Below, one piece after another: positions 42,701 through 50,173 of a stretch of DNA of 64,000 nucleotides. The DNA comes from Pseudoflavonifractor sp. MSJ-37 (GTDB taxonomy: Bacteria; Bacillota; Clostridia; Oscillospirales; Oscillospiraceae). The stretch is from assembly GCF_018917965.1 (NCBI RefSeq), contig NZ_JAHLPP010000005.1, positions 1-64,000 on the forward strand, written 5' to 3'. Below the pieces are notes generated by a model. The model was not told the origin of the DNA, made no database searches, and saw nothing but the letters and a program-made list of their open reading frames with translations. The position numbers and the translations under genes were made by a program. Every line of letters starts with the position of its first letter. Position 1 is the first letter of the stretch.

Positions 42701-42943
42701 ATGCGACTGGACAAATGGCTGAAGGTCTCCCGCCTGATCAAGCGGCGCACCGTGGCCAACGAGGCCTGCGACAACCAGCGGGTCACTGCCAACGGCCGGC
42801 CAGTGAAGGCCTCCTACGACGTGAAGGAGGGCGATGTGCTGGAGCTCCGCTTCGGCGAGCGCTCCGTGAAGGTACAGGTCCTGGCCGTGGCCGAACACGT
42901 GGGCAAGGCCGACGCCGCCGCCATGTACAAGGAACTGCTGTAA
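42701..42943 (+). CDS. rqcP: S4-domain ribosome quality-control protein RqcP (Hsp15/YabO-like)
   Basis: RqcP binds stalled 50S-peptidyl-tRNA and, with RqcH, supports alanine tailing of stuck chains. The 80 residues are one S4 RNA-binding domain (MRLDKWLKVSRLIKRRTVAN, then DVKEGDVLELRFG). GGAGG is 8 bases before the ATG at 42701; a GTG three codons upstream overlaps the site. Position behind mazG and hup matches Firmicutes operons (mazG-yabO). Confidence 0.9.
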   Translation: MRLDKWLKVSRLIKRRTVANEACDNQRVTANGRPVKASYDVKEGDVLELRFGERSVKVQVLAVAEHVGKADAAAMYKELL

Positions 42944-42967
42944 ACGGCTGCCTATCCAAACGGCAGA

Positions 42968-43006
42968 AAGAGCCCCTCCCCCGGCATCTGCGGGGGAGGG
43001 GCTCTT
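42968..43006. terminator. bidirectional terminator between rqcP and grdD
   Basis: A 16-bp stem (42968-42983 with 42991-43006) rich in G/C lies between convergent genes. Confidence 0.85.
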
Positions 43007-43040
43007 CTCATTCCAGTCTATCCAGAAAACAGGACTCGCT

Positions 43041-44198
43041 TCAGGACACGAAGCCGGCGGCCTTGAGGATCTCCAGGGCCTTAGCCTTGTTGGCCTCGGA
43101 CACCCGGACGATGGGGCCGGTACAGCCCATGCCGTCCTCGGCGTAGATCTTCTCTTTCCAGAGGGCCTTCACAGCGTCCTCCAGATCCATGACCTCGATG
43201 CCGGGGATCTGGGCCGTGACGACCTCCTTGGGCGGCGCGGAGACCTCCTCGGAGGGGGCGGCAGACTTGGCCGCGGCGGCCTTCCGGTCGGCCAGGAGCT
43301 TATCCAGGCCAGCCTTCTCGGCGGCGGCGAACTCAGCGGCCGCCACCTCGAACACCTTGCCCCGGACCAACTGGGCGGCATAGCCGATGGCGCCCGCGAT
43401 GACGGGCGCGCCGGAGGCCCGGGAGATGATCATGACCAGACGGTCATAGCCCTTGCCGATGCCGGGGCCATAGCCGCAGCCCACGGCCTCGTAGCTCCCG
43501 CCGGTGCAGGCGGAGGAGAGCATCTTGGACAGCACGTTGCCGGTGAGGGAGTCCATGACCATCACGTCGGCAGAGCCCATGAGCACGTCGTTGCCACGCA
43601 TGACACAGCCGCCGTCGGCCCGGGCGGACTCGGCGAAGGTGATGGGATAGCCGTTCTCCTTCAGGGTCTTGAGGATGCCCTCGGTCTGGCGGGCGCCGTC
43701 CACGTTCAGGATGCCCACAGTGGGATCGGCCACGCCGCAGGCTTTTGCGGCGATGATGCCATAGATGGCGTTCTTCACCATGCCTTCGATCCGGTCGGTG
43801 GAGGAGGTGCCGGTGGTGTTGGCCAGATACATCTCATGGCCCTTGCCGGGGGTGACGGAGCGGCCCACAGTGGACACGCCGATGGGGAACGGATAGTGCA
43901 TCGTCACCGCGCCGTCCACGGCGCCGGTCTCCAGCAGCTCCTCCATCTTCTTGTGGGCGGCGTCCTCGTCGGCCACGGTCACGGTGGTGACCTCGGGATG
44001 GGTCAGGGTGCCGATGAAATACACATCCGCGCCCGCCCGGGCGGCCTTGACGGCGCCCTCCATGACGGTCTCTTCCCCATGCTCACTGCCCATGGCGGTG
44101 ACGGCGATCTTGGGACGGGGTGCGAAGCTTCCGGTCTCCAGACCCTCGGCGATGGCCAGGAAGGTGTCGGCGATCAGCTTTTTGGTCTTGTCAGCCAT
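43041..44198 (-). CDS. grdD: glycine/sarcosine/betaine reductase complex component C, alpha subunit
   Basis: GrdD works with GrdC to release the carboxymethyl group from the selenoprotein as an enzyme-bound acetyl thioester and then as acetyl phosphate, which gives ATP. The 385 residues resemble PlsX/phosphotransacylase folds (KIAVTAMGSEHGEE, GCVMRGNDVLMGSADVMVMD). The C-terminal 110 residues carry an Ala/Pro-rich linker and a small domain with DGMGCTGPIVRV. GGGAGGG precedes the ATG at 44198. It is the last gene of the minus-strand grd operon. Confidence 0.95.
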   Translation of the reverse strand: MADKTKKLIADTFLAIAEGLETGSFAPRPKIAVTAMGSEHGEETVMEGAVKAARAGADVYFIGTLTHPEVTTVTVADEDAAHKKMEELLETGAVDGAVTMHYPFPIGVSTVGRSVTPGKGHEMYLANTTGTSSTDRIEGMVKNAIYGIIAAKACGVADPTVGILNVDGARQTEGILKTLKENGYPITFAESARADGGCVMRGNDVLMGSADVMVMDSLTGNVLSKMLSSACTGGSYEAVGCGYGPGIGKGYDRLVMIISRASGAPVIAGAIGYAAQLVRGKVFEVAAAEFAAAEKAGLDKLLADRKAAAAKSAAPSEEVSAPPKEVVTAQIPGIEVMDLEDAVKALWKEKIYAEDGMGCTGPIVRVSEANKAKALEILKAAGFVS

Positions 44199-44211
44199 GT
44201 CGCTCCCTCCC

Positions 44212-45750
44212 TTACTCACCATCCGCGGCCAGGGTGGCGGCGAACTGACGGAAGGACTCGGCGATCAGCTTCTTCACCTTCTCGGTGGAGACGCCGCCCT
44301 CCTCGGTCTCTCCGCTGTTCTTGCGGATGACGAAGGACACGCCGTCGAAGAGGTTGGTCATGCGGCCCAGGAACAGGGAGCCCTTGCCGATGATCATCGC
44401 GGTCTCCAGCTCACCGGCCAGCATCTGGTCCCGGGCGGGGCCGATGAAGGGCACGCCGGAGGGGATGTGGCCCTGCGTGGGCGCCCAGCCCACCAGACCG
44501 TGCTTGGTCAGGAACTCGGGCATGGCCTTCTTCTCCAGGTCGCCGTTCTTGACGGCCATGGCCGCGATCATCTTGTAGTTGGCCAGGGGCACGTCGCCGG
44601 CGCCGGCGGGCTTGGTGATGTCGGGGTTCTGCATCTCGGGGGAGAACTTGTCGATATCGGTGATCTTCAGACCGGCGCGGGCCAGAGGATCGGCCACCAG
44701 GGAACCGATCACGGCCTGAGGGGCGGAACCGGTGCCCACGGTGTGGCGGCCCAGGATGGACAGGTCGATCTCGGGATCCACGCCGTTGTTCTGGCTGATG
44801 ACCACGGCAAAGCCGCCCAGCATATCCTCCAGGATGGGCAGGCCCTTCTTCACATGGTCCTTACCGTTCATGCCCAGCTTGGCGGTGCAGCCGCCGGCGG
44901 TGACGATGACGGTCTTGTAGGTGCCGGCCTTCACGAGAGAGGCGGCCTCCACGATGGCGTGGGCGGGACCGGCGCAGAAGCCGCGGGTATCGGAACCGGT
45001 GGCATTGGGCAGCCCGGCGATCTCAGCGGCCGCCTTGGCGAAGTTGCCGCCGCCGCGCTGGTTCATGTCGCCGCAGGCCTCCTCGCAGCAGTCGATGACG
45101 TATTCCACCTCGGACTTGTCGATGCCGGCGTTCTTCACGGCGTGCAGCAGAGCCAGCACGCTGGAGGCCTTGGAGACCAGGTTCTCGTGCATCACGTGGG
45201 CGGAGAGGTTCACGTCGATGTCGTGGGCGCGCTTGACGCAGCCGACGAGCTTGTTGTTGTGATAGAGCCCCTCAGCGTGCTCTTCATTCACCAGGTGCTC
45301 GATCTCGGAGAGCTCCACACCGTCAACGAGACGGCCGACCATCTCGGCGTCAAAGAGAGGATGCTCGGCAATGGCGGCCTTGTGCTCGGCCACGAAAGCG
45401 GCCTCCAGCTTGACCACGTCGAAGCAGTCACAGATCTGCATCAGAAGCAGGAACTCGGCCTGAGGCATGATCTCGCCGTACTTGCCGTGGCGGTCGGTGA
45501 TGGGGCACTTCAGATCCACCCAGGAGGTGCCCTGCTCGGCCAGCTGCGCGGGAGTCACGTTGCCGATATAGGTCTGGTTGGGCCAGTAGGCCAGCACGTC
45601 CTCGAAGCTGCGCAGATGGCTGGGCAGGGCCTTCAGATATTCGCTGTCGGGATTGACCACCCGCTCGGTGGTCTGGGTGGTGCCGTTGTGGATGACCATG
45701 TCGGGAGTGTGGACCAGGATATAACCAGTCCCCTTGACAACACTGTTCAT
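44212..45750 (-). CDS. grdC: glycine/sarcosine/betaine reductase complex component C, beta subunit
   Basis: GrdC resembles beta-ketoacyl synthase III (FabH) and holds the acetyl thioester during glycine reduction. The 512-residue length is standard, with MNSVVKGTGYILVHTPDMV at the start and GSDTRGFCAGPAHAIVEAAS (about 243-262) as a family mark with the likely active Cys. The ATG at 45750 is chosen because homologs start there; an in-frame extension to 45918 would run back through the grdA-grdC terminator. AAAGGCGG lies about 9 bases upstream. It stops 14 bases before grdD begins. Confidence 0.95.
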   Translation of the reverse strand: MNSVVKGTGYILVHTPDMVIHNGTTQTTERVVNPDSEYLKALPSHLRSFEDVLAYWPNQTYIGNVTPAQLAEQGTSWVDLKCPITDRHGKYGEIMPQAEFLLLMQICDCFDVVKLEAAFVAEHKAAIAEHPLFDAEMVGRLVDGVELSEIEHLVNEEHAEGLYHNNKLVGCVKRAHDIDVNLSAHVMHENLVSKASSVLALLHAVKNAGIDKSEVEYVIDCCEEACGDMNQRGGGNFAKAAAEIAGLPNATGSDTRGFCAGPAHAIVEAASLVKAGTYKTVIVTAGGCTAKLGMNGKDHVKKGLPILEDMLGGFAVVISQNNGVDPEIDLSILGRHTVGTGSAPQAVIGSLVADPLARAGLKITDIDKFSPEMQNPDITKPAGAGDVPLANYKMIAAMAVKNGDLEKKAMPEFLTKHGLVGWAPTQGHIPSGVPFIGPARDQMLAGELETAMIIGKGSLFLGRMTNLFDGVSFVIRKNSGETEEGGVSTEKVKKLIAESFRQFAATLAADGE

Positions 45751-45860
45751 GTGGATGACCGCCTTTCCAAAATAGGGCGCCGTCCCCATCTCCGGGGCCG
45801 CGCCGTGTATATAGGAGCGCTCTGTCCGTCTTTTCGGGCCGGAGCGCGGGGTACTGTGCG

Positions 45861-45907
45861 GAAAAAAGCAAAAGTGGTGACAGGAACGCGCCGCGCCCTG
45901 CCACCAC
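45861..45907 (-). terminator. intrinsic terminator between grdA and grdC
   Basis: An 11-bp stem with one mismatch (45874-45884 with 45897-45907) is followed on the minus strand by TTTTGCTTTTTTC. It sits 15 bp behind the grdA stop, inside the operon, so much of the transcription should end here and leave grdC and grdD at lower levels. Confidence 0.8.
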
Positions 45908-45921
45908 TCTTGTGTCACAGA

Positions 45922-46392
45922 TCAATACTTGCAGTACTGCTCGCGGATAGAGGTCATCTCACTGATGATCTCATCCACGTCCAGGACCATTTCCATCATG
46001 CTGACCTGCTCATCGTATACGGCGGGATCAACTTCATCCTTGATCTCGGGCTCGCACACATGATAAACCTTGAGTCCCAACGAGACTCCAGTCAACGGAC
46101 CGGCGAAAGTGGGGTCGCCTGCGGTGACGGTCTCAGCCGCCAGACCGGAGGCCTCCGCTTCAGAAGCGCCCAGGATAACGATCACGTTCTCCGGGCCATA
46201 CTCCTCGGCGAAGTCCTTGACCCGCTTCTGATTCTCCAGATCCATTGCACCAGCGCTGGTTCACACAAAGCACTCGGTGGAGCTGAACACGACCTCAGCA
46301 CCGGCAGTCTTCACGCACTCGGCGATGGCGGGACCGGGGATACCGTCGCGGTCACCGATGATGATGGCCTTCTTGCCTTCCAGCATTCCCAT
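45922..46392 (-). CDS. grdA: glycine reductase selenoprotein A, with in-frame UGA for selenocysteine
   Basis: GrdA carries the carboxymethyl group from the substrate protein B to protein C on its selenocysteine. The gene runs from ATG at 46392 (AGGAG 8 bases upstream) to TGA at 45924-45922. An in-frame TGA at 46263-46261 is codon 44, in the context [13 protein letters not shown], which is the conserved CxxU redox motif; position 44 is also that of known GrdA proteins. Total length is 156 residues. A simple gene finder would start at the ATG at 46245 and lose 49 residues including the active site. Confidence 0.96.
46225..46263 (-). other. selenocysteine UGA codon and putative bacterial SECIS
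   Basis: The UGA is at 46263-46261. Directly behind it lies the self-complementary ACCAGCGCTGGT and a wider CCAG...CTGG pairing around GGTGCAATGG, which could form the hairpin read by SelB. The UGA assignment is firm from homology; the exact hairpin is tentative. Confidence 0.7.
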
Positions 46393-46454
46393 GGTGTTTC
46401 TCTCCTTTCCTTCATAGATTTATAGCGAGGGCGGATGCCCAGACTACAGCAGAG

Positions 46455-46772
46455 TTAGAGGTTGGCCTCGACCATGGCCTTGACGGCCTCAGGAGTGGCC
46501 TCCTCCTTCACGCAGGAGGCGATCTGAGCGCCATTCTCATAGATGGCGATCACGGGCAGACCCAGGACCTTCTGAGAGATGGCCAGCCGGCGGGCCTTGG
46601 TGGTATTGAGGGCGCAGAACTTGATCTTGTCGCCGTACTGGTCGGCCAGCGCGTGGACGTGAGGCATCAGAGCCTGACAGGGCACGCAGCCGTCCCCATA
46701 GAAGTCCACCAGGATCTTGCCGGGGGCCTTGAGCACTTCCTCTTCAAAGGTCTCTTTCGTCAGTTCCAGCAT
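46455..46772 (-). CDS. trxA: thioredoxin of the glycine reductase operon
   Basis: It passes electrons from TrxB to the selenoprotein. The 105 residues have the thioredoxin fold with DFYGDGCVPCQALMPH (about 23-38); the active site is GCVPC rather than the usual WCGPC, as in thioredoxins of Stickland fermenters. The cis-proline is in LGLPVIAIY. AAAGGGG is upstream of the ATG. It sits between trxB and grdA. Confidence 0.95.
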   Translation of the reverse strand: MLELTKETFEEEVLKAPGKILVDFYGDGCVPCQALMPHVHALADQYGDKIKFCALNTTKARRLAISQKVLGLPVIAIYENGAQIASCVKEEATPEAVKAMVEANL

Positions 46773-46845
46773 TTCGATATACCCCTTTCGATGCGCGCCG
46801 CGGCGAAACGCGCCGGGCGCTGTTTTTATAGATATCAGATAACGA

Positions 46846-47781
46846 TCACGCGTTGATGAACTTCTCCGCCTGCATAGCGGCGATAGCGCCGTCCGCGGCG
46901 GCAGTGACCACCTGGCGCAGGCTCTTCACCCGGATGTCGCCGGCGGCGAACACGCCGGGGATGTTGGTGTGCATGTTCTCATCGGTCTTGATATAGCCGT
47001 GCTCCAGATCCAGGATCCCGTCGAAGAGCTTGGAGTTGGGGTTGTAGCCGATGAAGCCGAACACACCGAACAGGCCGTCGTCGGGGTCCGCCTCGATGGT
47101 GGTGAGCTCACCGGTCTTGACGTTCTTCACGGTCATCTTGCTGAGGAGCTCATCGCCGTCCACGGACTGGACCACAGTGTCCCACATGAAGTGGAGCTTG
47201 GGGTTGGCGAACGCCTTCTCCTGGATGCTCTTAGCGGCCCGGAGCTCATCGCGACGGTGGATGATGGTCACTTTCCGGGCGAACTTGGTCAGGTACATGG
47301 CCTCTTCCACAGCGGAGTCGCCGCCGCCCACCACGAAGACCTCGAAGTCCTCGAAGAAAGCCGCGTCGCAGGTGGCGCAGAAGGAGATGCCCTTGCCGAT
47401 GAACTTGGCCTCGTTCTCACAGCCGATGGGCTTGGGGAACGCGCCGGTGGCCACGATGACTGCCTTGGCCCGGTACTCGGCCTTAGCGCTCTTGAGGACC
47501 TTCACGTCCCCGTCCAGCTCCACGCTGAGGATGGTGTCGTTGGCGCGCTCGGCGCCGAACTTCTTGGCCTGCTCCGTCATGCGGGCGATCAGGCTGGGGC
47601 CGCTCTCGCCCTCTACGATCTGGCCGGGGTAGTTCTCGATCTCATCGGTGATGGCGATCTGGCCGCCATCCTTGCCCTTCTCGATGATCAGGGTGCTCAG
47701 ACGGCTGCGCCCGGCGTAGAGCCCGGCGGCCAGGCCGGCGGGGCCGGCACCCAGAACGATCACATCATAGATCTTGTCCAT
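46846..47781 (-). CDS. trxB: thioredoxin reductase
   Basis: A flavoprotein that reduces thioredoxin with NADPH. The 311 residues show the FAD site LGAGPAGLAAGLYAGR (about 10-25), the redox motif SFCATCDAAFFED (about 132-144, CATC), the second nucleotide site VVGGGDSAVEEA (about 152-163) and GVFAAGDIR (about 273-281). AGGAGG is 9 bases before the ATG at 47781. It is the first gene of the trxB-trxA-grdA-grdC-grdD run and follows a structured leader. Confidence 0.96.
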   Translation of the reverse strand: MDKIYDVIVLGAGPAGLAAGLYAGRSRLSTLIIEKGKDGGQIAITDEIENYPGQIVEGESGPSLIARMTEQAKKFGAERANDTILSVELDGDVKVLKSAKAEYRAKAVIVATGAFPKPIGCENEAKFIGKGISFCATCDAAFFEDFEVFVVGGGDSAVEEAMYLTKFARKVTIIHRRDELRAAKSIQEKAFANPKLHFMWDTVVQSVDGDELLSKMTVKNVKTGELTTIEADPDDGLFGVFGFIGYNPNSKLFDGILDLEHGYIKTDENMHTNIPGVFAAGDIRVKSLRQVVTAAADGAIAAMQAEKFINA

Positions 47782-47921
47782 CTCTATATGCCTCCTGCTT
47801 TGAATATCACAGAGCAAAACGTACGTCTCTCATGAACGATCCAGTCCTCCATCCCATCGGCGTCAATATTGGATACCGTCGATTTTAGACTGTTCATTTT
47901 ATCGAGAACTTCGATTCTTTC
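47782..47921 (-). promoter_or_regulatory. structured leader of the trxB-grd operon
   Basis: The 140-nt untranslated leader can form a long stem: ATGAACAGTC (minus strand, 47897-47888) with GACT and GTTCAT of 47846-47832, leaving a 5-nt bulge, and inner pairs such as ATCG/CGAT. I see no glycine riboswitch core. It may bind a regulator or control translation. Confidence 0.45.
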
Positions 47922-47927
47922 ACCGTG

Positions 47928-47956
47928 ATTTTATAACGCTCTCACAGGAATGTCAA
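47928..47956 (-). promoter_or_regulatory. promoter of the trxB-grd operon
   Basis: Minus-strand TTGACA (47951-47956), 17-bp spacer, TAAAAT (47928-47933). Confidence 0.85.
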
Positions 47957-48021
47957 GAGATATTTTTGGCCCCCTCCAGCCCTGTGCCGACATTTTTCTA
48001 TCCCATCTCCACAAAACATTT

Positions 48022-48059
48022 ATAATCATCTTGATTATTTTTGTTCTTTGCGTTATGAT
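48022..48059 (+). promoter_or_regulatory. tetR promoter with overlapping inverted repeat
   Basis: TTGATT (48031-48036), 17-bp spacer, TATGAT (48054-48059). The repeat ATAATCA-3 bp-TGATTAT (48022-48038) covers the -35 and is a likely operator for the TetR protein. Confidence 0.65.
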
Positions 48060-48188
48060 GTCCCTGTAAAGTATGACGCACTACAAAACTACACTTCAAA
48101 GTTTTATATTCAGGCTTGAATGCTGATCGTCCGACCCGCTCTCTGTCCGTCAGTGGCGGAGTATTCGGAAGAAAAAGGAGATGTCCGT

Positions 48189-48842
48189 ATGGCCAGACCA
48201 CCCTATGATGCCGAACAGCGCAAACAGATCTTCGCCTGCTTCATCAACGCCGCCAGCGAGCTGATGGAGCGCGACGGCATGGACTCCCTCACCCTCCGCC
48301 GCATCGCTCAGAAGGCAGGCTACAACAGCGCCACCCTCTATAACTACTTCAAGGACCTGGACCATCTGACGGTCTATGCCTCTATGAAGTACTTCGAGGA
48401 TTACAACCGGAACCTGGCCCGGTATCTGGCGGACGAGCGCGATCCGCTCCAGCGCTTCCTGTTCATGTGGCGGTTCTTCTGCGCCTCCGCCTTCCGTCAT
48501 CCCCGTGCCTATTATGACCTTTTCTATGGCAAATACAGCGAGGAGCTGGGCGAGATCGTCCGCACTTACTACGACATCTTTCCGGACGAGCTGGGCGAGC
48601 TGGACGACAGCGTGGTGGAGATGCTCTACTGCGGCTCCCTCCATGAGCGGAACGAGCAGATGCTCCGGCCGGTGCTGGAGGAGGGCGGCTTCTCCCCGCA
48701 GGAGGGGCGGGACATCAACGACATCATCCTCTATTGCTTCAAGGGGCTGCTGGGCCAGAAGCTCCAGCGGGGCGATGCGCTGGACGACCGGGAGCTGATC
48801 CAGCGTCAGCTCAGCTATATCCACACTGCCCTCCGAAAATGA
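48189..48842 (+). CDS. TetR/AcrR family transcriptional regulator
   Basis: The 217-residue protein has an N-terminal TetR helix-turn-helix (about 12-58; LTLRRIAQKAGYNSATLYNYF) and an all-helical ligand domain. AAGGAG is about 8 bases before the ATG at 48189. It is divergent from the trxB-grd operon with about 230 bp between the two promoters' starts, so it is a candidate regulator of glycine reductase and of itself. The ligand is unknown. Confidence 0.88.
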   Translation: MARPPYDAEQRKQIFACFINAASELMERDGMDSLTLRRIAQKAGYNSATLYNYFKDLDHLTVYASMKYFEDYNRNLARYLADERDPLQRFLFMWRFFCASAFRHPRAYYDLFYGKYSEELGEIVRTYYDIFPDELGELDDSVVEMLYCGSLHERNEQMLRPVLEEGGFSPQEGRDINDIILYCFKGLLGQKLQRGDALDDRELIQRQLSYIHTALRK

Positions 48843-48846
48843 GGAA

Positions 48847-48891
48847 AAGGGCCCCCGGTGGACGCAGATCATGCGTCCACCGGGGGCCCTT
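48847..48891. terminator. bidirectional terminator between tetR and thyA
   Basis: A 20-bp perfect stem (48847-48866 with 48872-48891) lies between convergent genes. Confidence 0.9.
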
Positions 48892-48910
48892 CTCTCGTAT
48901 TTTTGCACAT

Positions 48911-49741
48911 TCACACCGCCACGGGGATCTTTTTGTCCCAAGGCTGATATCGATACCCCTCCAGCCGGAGGCTGTCCGGGCCGAAGGACCAGAAATCCTC
49001 CACAGAAGGGTCGATCCAAAGCCGCGGGCCGTCCAGAGGCTCCCGCCGGATCAGCTCCTCCACCAGCGGCACATGACGGTCATAGATATGGGCGTCTGCG
49101 ATCACATGGACCAGCTCTCCGGGCACCAGGCCGGACACCTGGGCCATCATGTGGACCAGAGCCGCATACTGCATCACGTTCCAGCCATTGGCGGTGAGCA
49201 TATCCTGACTGCGCTGGTTCAGGATCGCGTTGAGGGTGTTCCCGCTGACGTTGAAGGTCACGGACCAGGCGCAGGGATAGAGCCGCATCTCGTGGAGGTC
49301 GGCGTGGTTGTAGAGACTGGTCACGATCCGCCGGGAGGCAGGGTCATGCTTCAGGTCGTAGAGCACCCGTTCCACCTGGTCGAACTCCCCCTCGGGATAC
49401 TGGTGCTTCACCCCAAGCTGATAGCCGTAGGCCTTGCCGATGGAGCCGTTCTCGTCGGCCCAGGCGTCCCAGATATGGCTGTGGAGGTCATGGATATCAT
49501 TGGACCGCTTCTGCCAGATCCACAGCAGCTCGTCCACGGCGTTCCGGAAGGCCATCTTTCGGATGGTCAGGGCCGGGAACTCCTCCCGCAGATCGTAGCG
49601 GTCCACGATCCCGAATCGCTTGATGGTGTGGGCGGGCGTCCCGTCCTCCCAGCGGGGGCGGACCTCCCGGTCGGTGTCCCACACGCCGTTGGCCAGGATG
49701 TCCCGGCAGTTTTGGATGAACAGCTCGTCAGCACGGCTCAT
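48911..49741 (-). CDS. thyA: thymidylate synthase
   Basis: It methylates dUMP to dTMP using methylene-tetrahydrofolate and yields dihydrofolate, which FolA (11.4 kb) recycles. The 276 residues contain the catalytic Cys in RLYPCAWSV (about 156) and QRSQDMLTANGWNV (about 176-189), HIYDRHVP near the end. Alignment suggests the long-form N-terminus with DTDREVRPRWEDGTPAHT. GGAAAGGAGG is upstream of the ATG at 49741. Confidence 0.96.
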   Translation of the reverse strand: MSRADELFIQNCRDILANGVWDTDREVRPRWEDGTPAHTIKRFGIVDRYDLREEFPALTIRKMAFRNAVDELLWIWQKRSNDIHDLHSHIWDAWADENGSIGKAYGYQLGVKHQYPEGEFDQVERVLYDLKHDPASRRIVTSLYNHADLHEMRLYPCAWSVTFNVSGNTLNAILNQRSQDMLTANGWNVMQYAALVHMMAQVSGLVPGELVHVIADAHIYDRHVPLVEELIRREPLDGPRLWIDPSVEDFWSFGPDSLRLEGYRYQPWDKKIPVAV

Positions 49742-49765
49742 GCCGATCCTCCTTTCCCGATCTGG

Positions 49766-50008
49766 TCAGTTCTCCTTCGGGGCCAGACCGCCCAGTTCCC
49801 GGCACAGCTCCTCATACTGGCTGTCCGTGCCGTGGAACTCTACCTTCACGGGCTTGTCCCAGTCCAGCGTGAACAGAGCCATGATGGACTTGGCGTTGAC
49901 CACATATGGGTCAGACACGACTTCGATCTTGCAGGGACACCGGTTGGCCGCCGTGCAGAACCGTCTCACATCCTCCAATGAGGGAAGGTCGATGAGGAAA
50001 GAACGCAT
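49766..50008 (-). CDS. HPr-like protein lacking the active-site histidine
   Basis: The 80 residues follow the HPr fold, best seen in PYVVNAKSIMALFTLDW (about 37-53), which matches the regulatory-serine region VNAKSIMGVMSL. The phospho-His loop GLHARPA of true HPr is absent; SLEDVRRF stands there. It therefore cannot act as a PTS phosphocarrier but might bind a regulator, as Crh does. CGGAG is about 9 bases before the ATG at 50008. It is the first gene of a two-gene unit with thyA. Confidence 0.75.
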   Translation of the reverse strand: MRSFLIDLPSLEDVRRFCTAANRCPCKIEVVSDPYVVNAKSIMALFTLDWDKPVKVEFHGTDSQYEELCRELGGLAPKEN

Positions 50009-50047
50009 GATCTCCATCTCCGATCCAGCGGGACGGCAGATCTCCCC

Positions 50048-50076
50048 TTGCCGTCAGCCGCTCTATGAAATATAAT
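50048..50076 (+). promoter_or_regulatory. mtaB promoter
   Basis: TTGCCG (50048-50053), 17-bp spacer, TATAAT (50071-50076). It overlaps the start region of the opposite hpr-like/thyA promoter. Confidence 0.7.
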
Positions 50077-50096
50077 AATGAGAACGTACGGAGCAT

Positions 50097-50124
50097 ATTA
50101 TAGCAGTTCCCCCGCAAAAGACAA
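50097..50124 (-). promoter_or_regulatory. promoter of the HPr-like/thyA unit
   Basis: Minus-strand TTGTCT (50119-50124), 16-bp spacer, TATAAT (50097-50102). Confidence 0.65.
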
Positions 50125-50173
50125 GAGGAAAGCCCGGGGGAGCGTCTGGATAAAAAGGAGCTGTCAGCGCCGC

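Noticed and set aside
45922-46245. grdA as a 107-residue protein starting at the internal ATG
   Set aside because: It would lack the redox centre, and there is no ribosome site. The frame upstream of the UGA matches GrdA through to an ATG with AGGAG.
43951-46425. An 824-codon plus-strand frame
   Set aside because: It is antisense to grdD, grdC and grdA, and crosses the grdA-grdC terminator.
47782-47921. Glycine riboswitch ahead of trxB
   Set aside because: The tandem aptamer core expected of glycine riboswitches is absent, and 140 nt is short for the tandem form.
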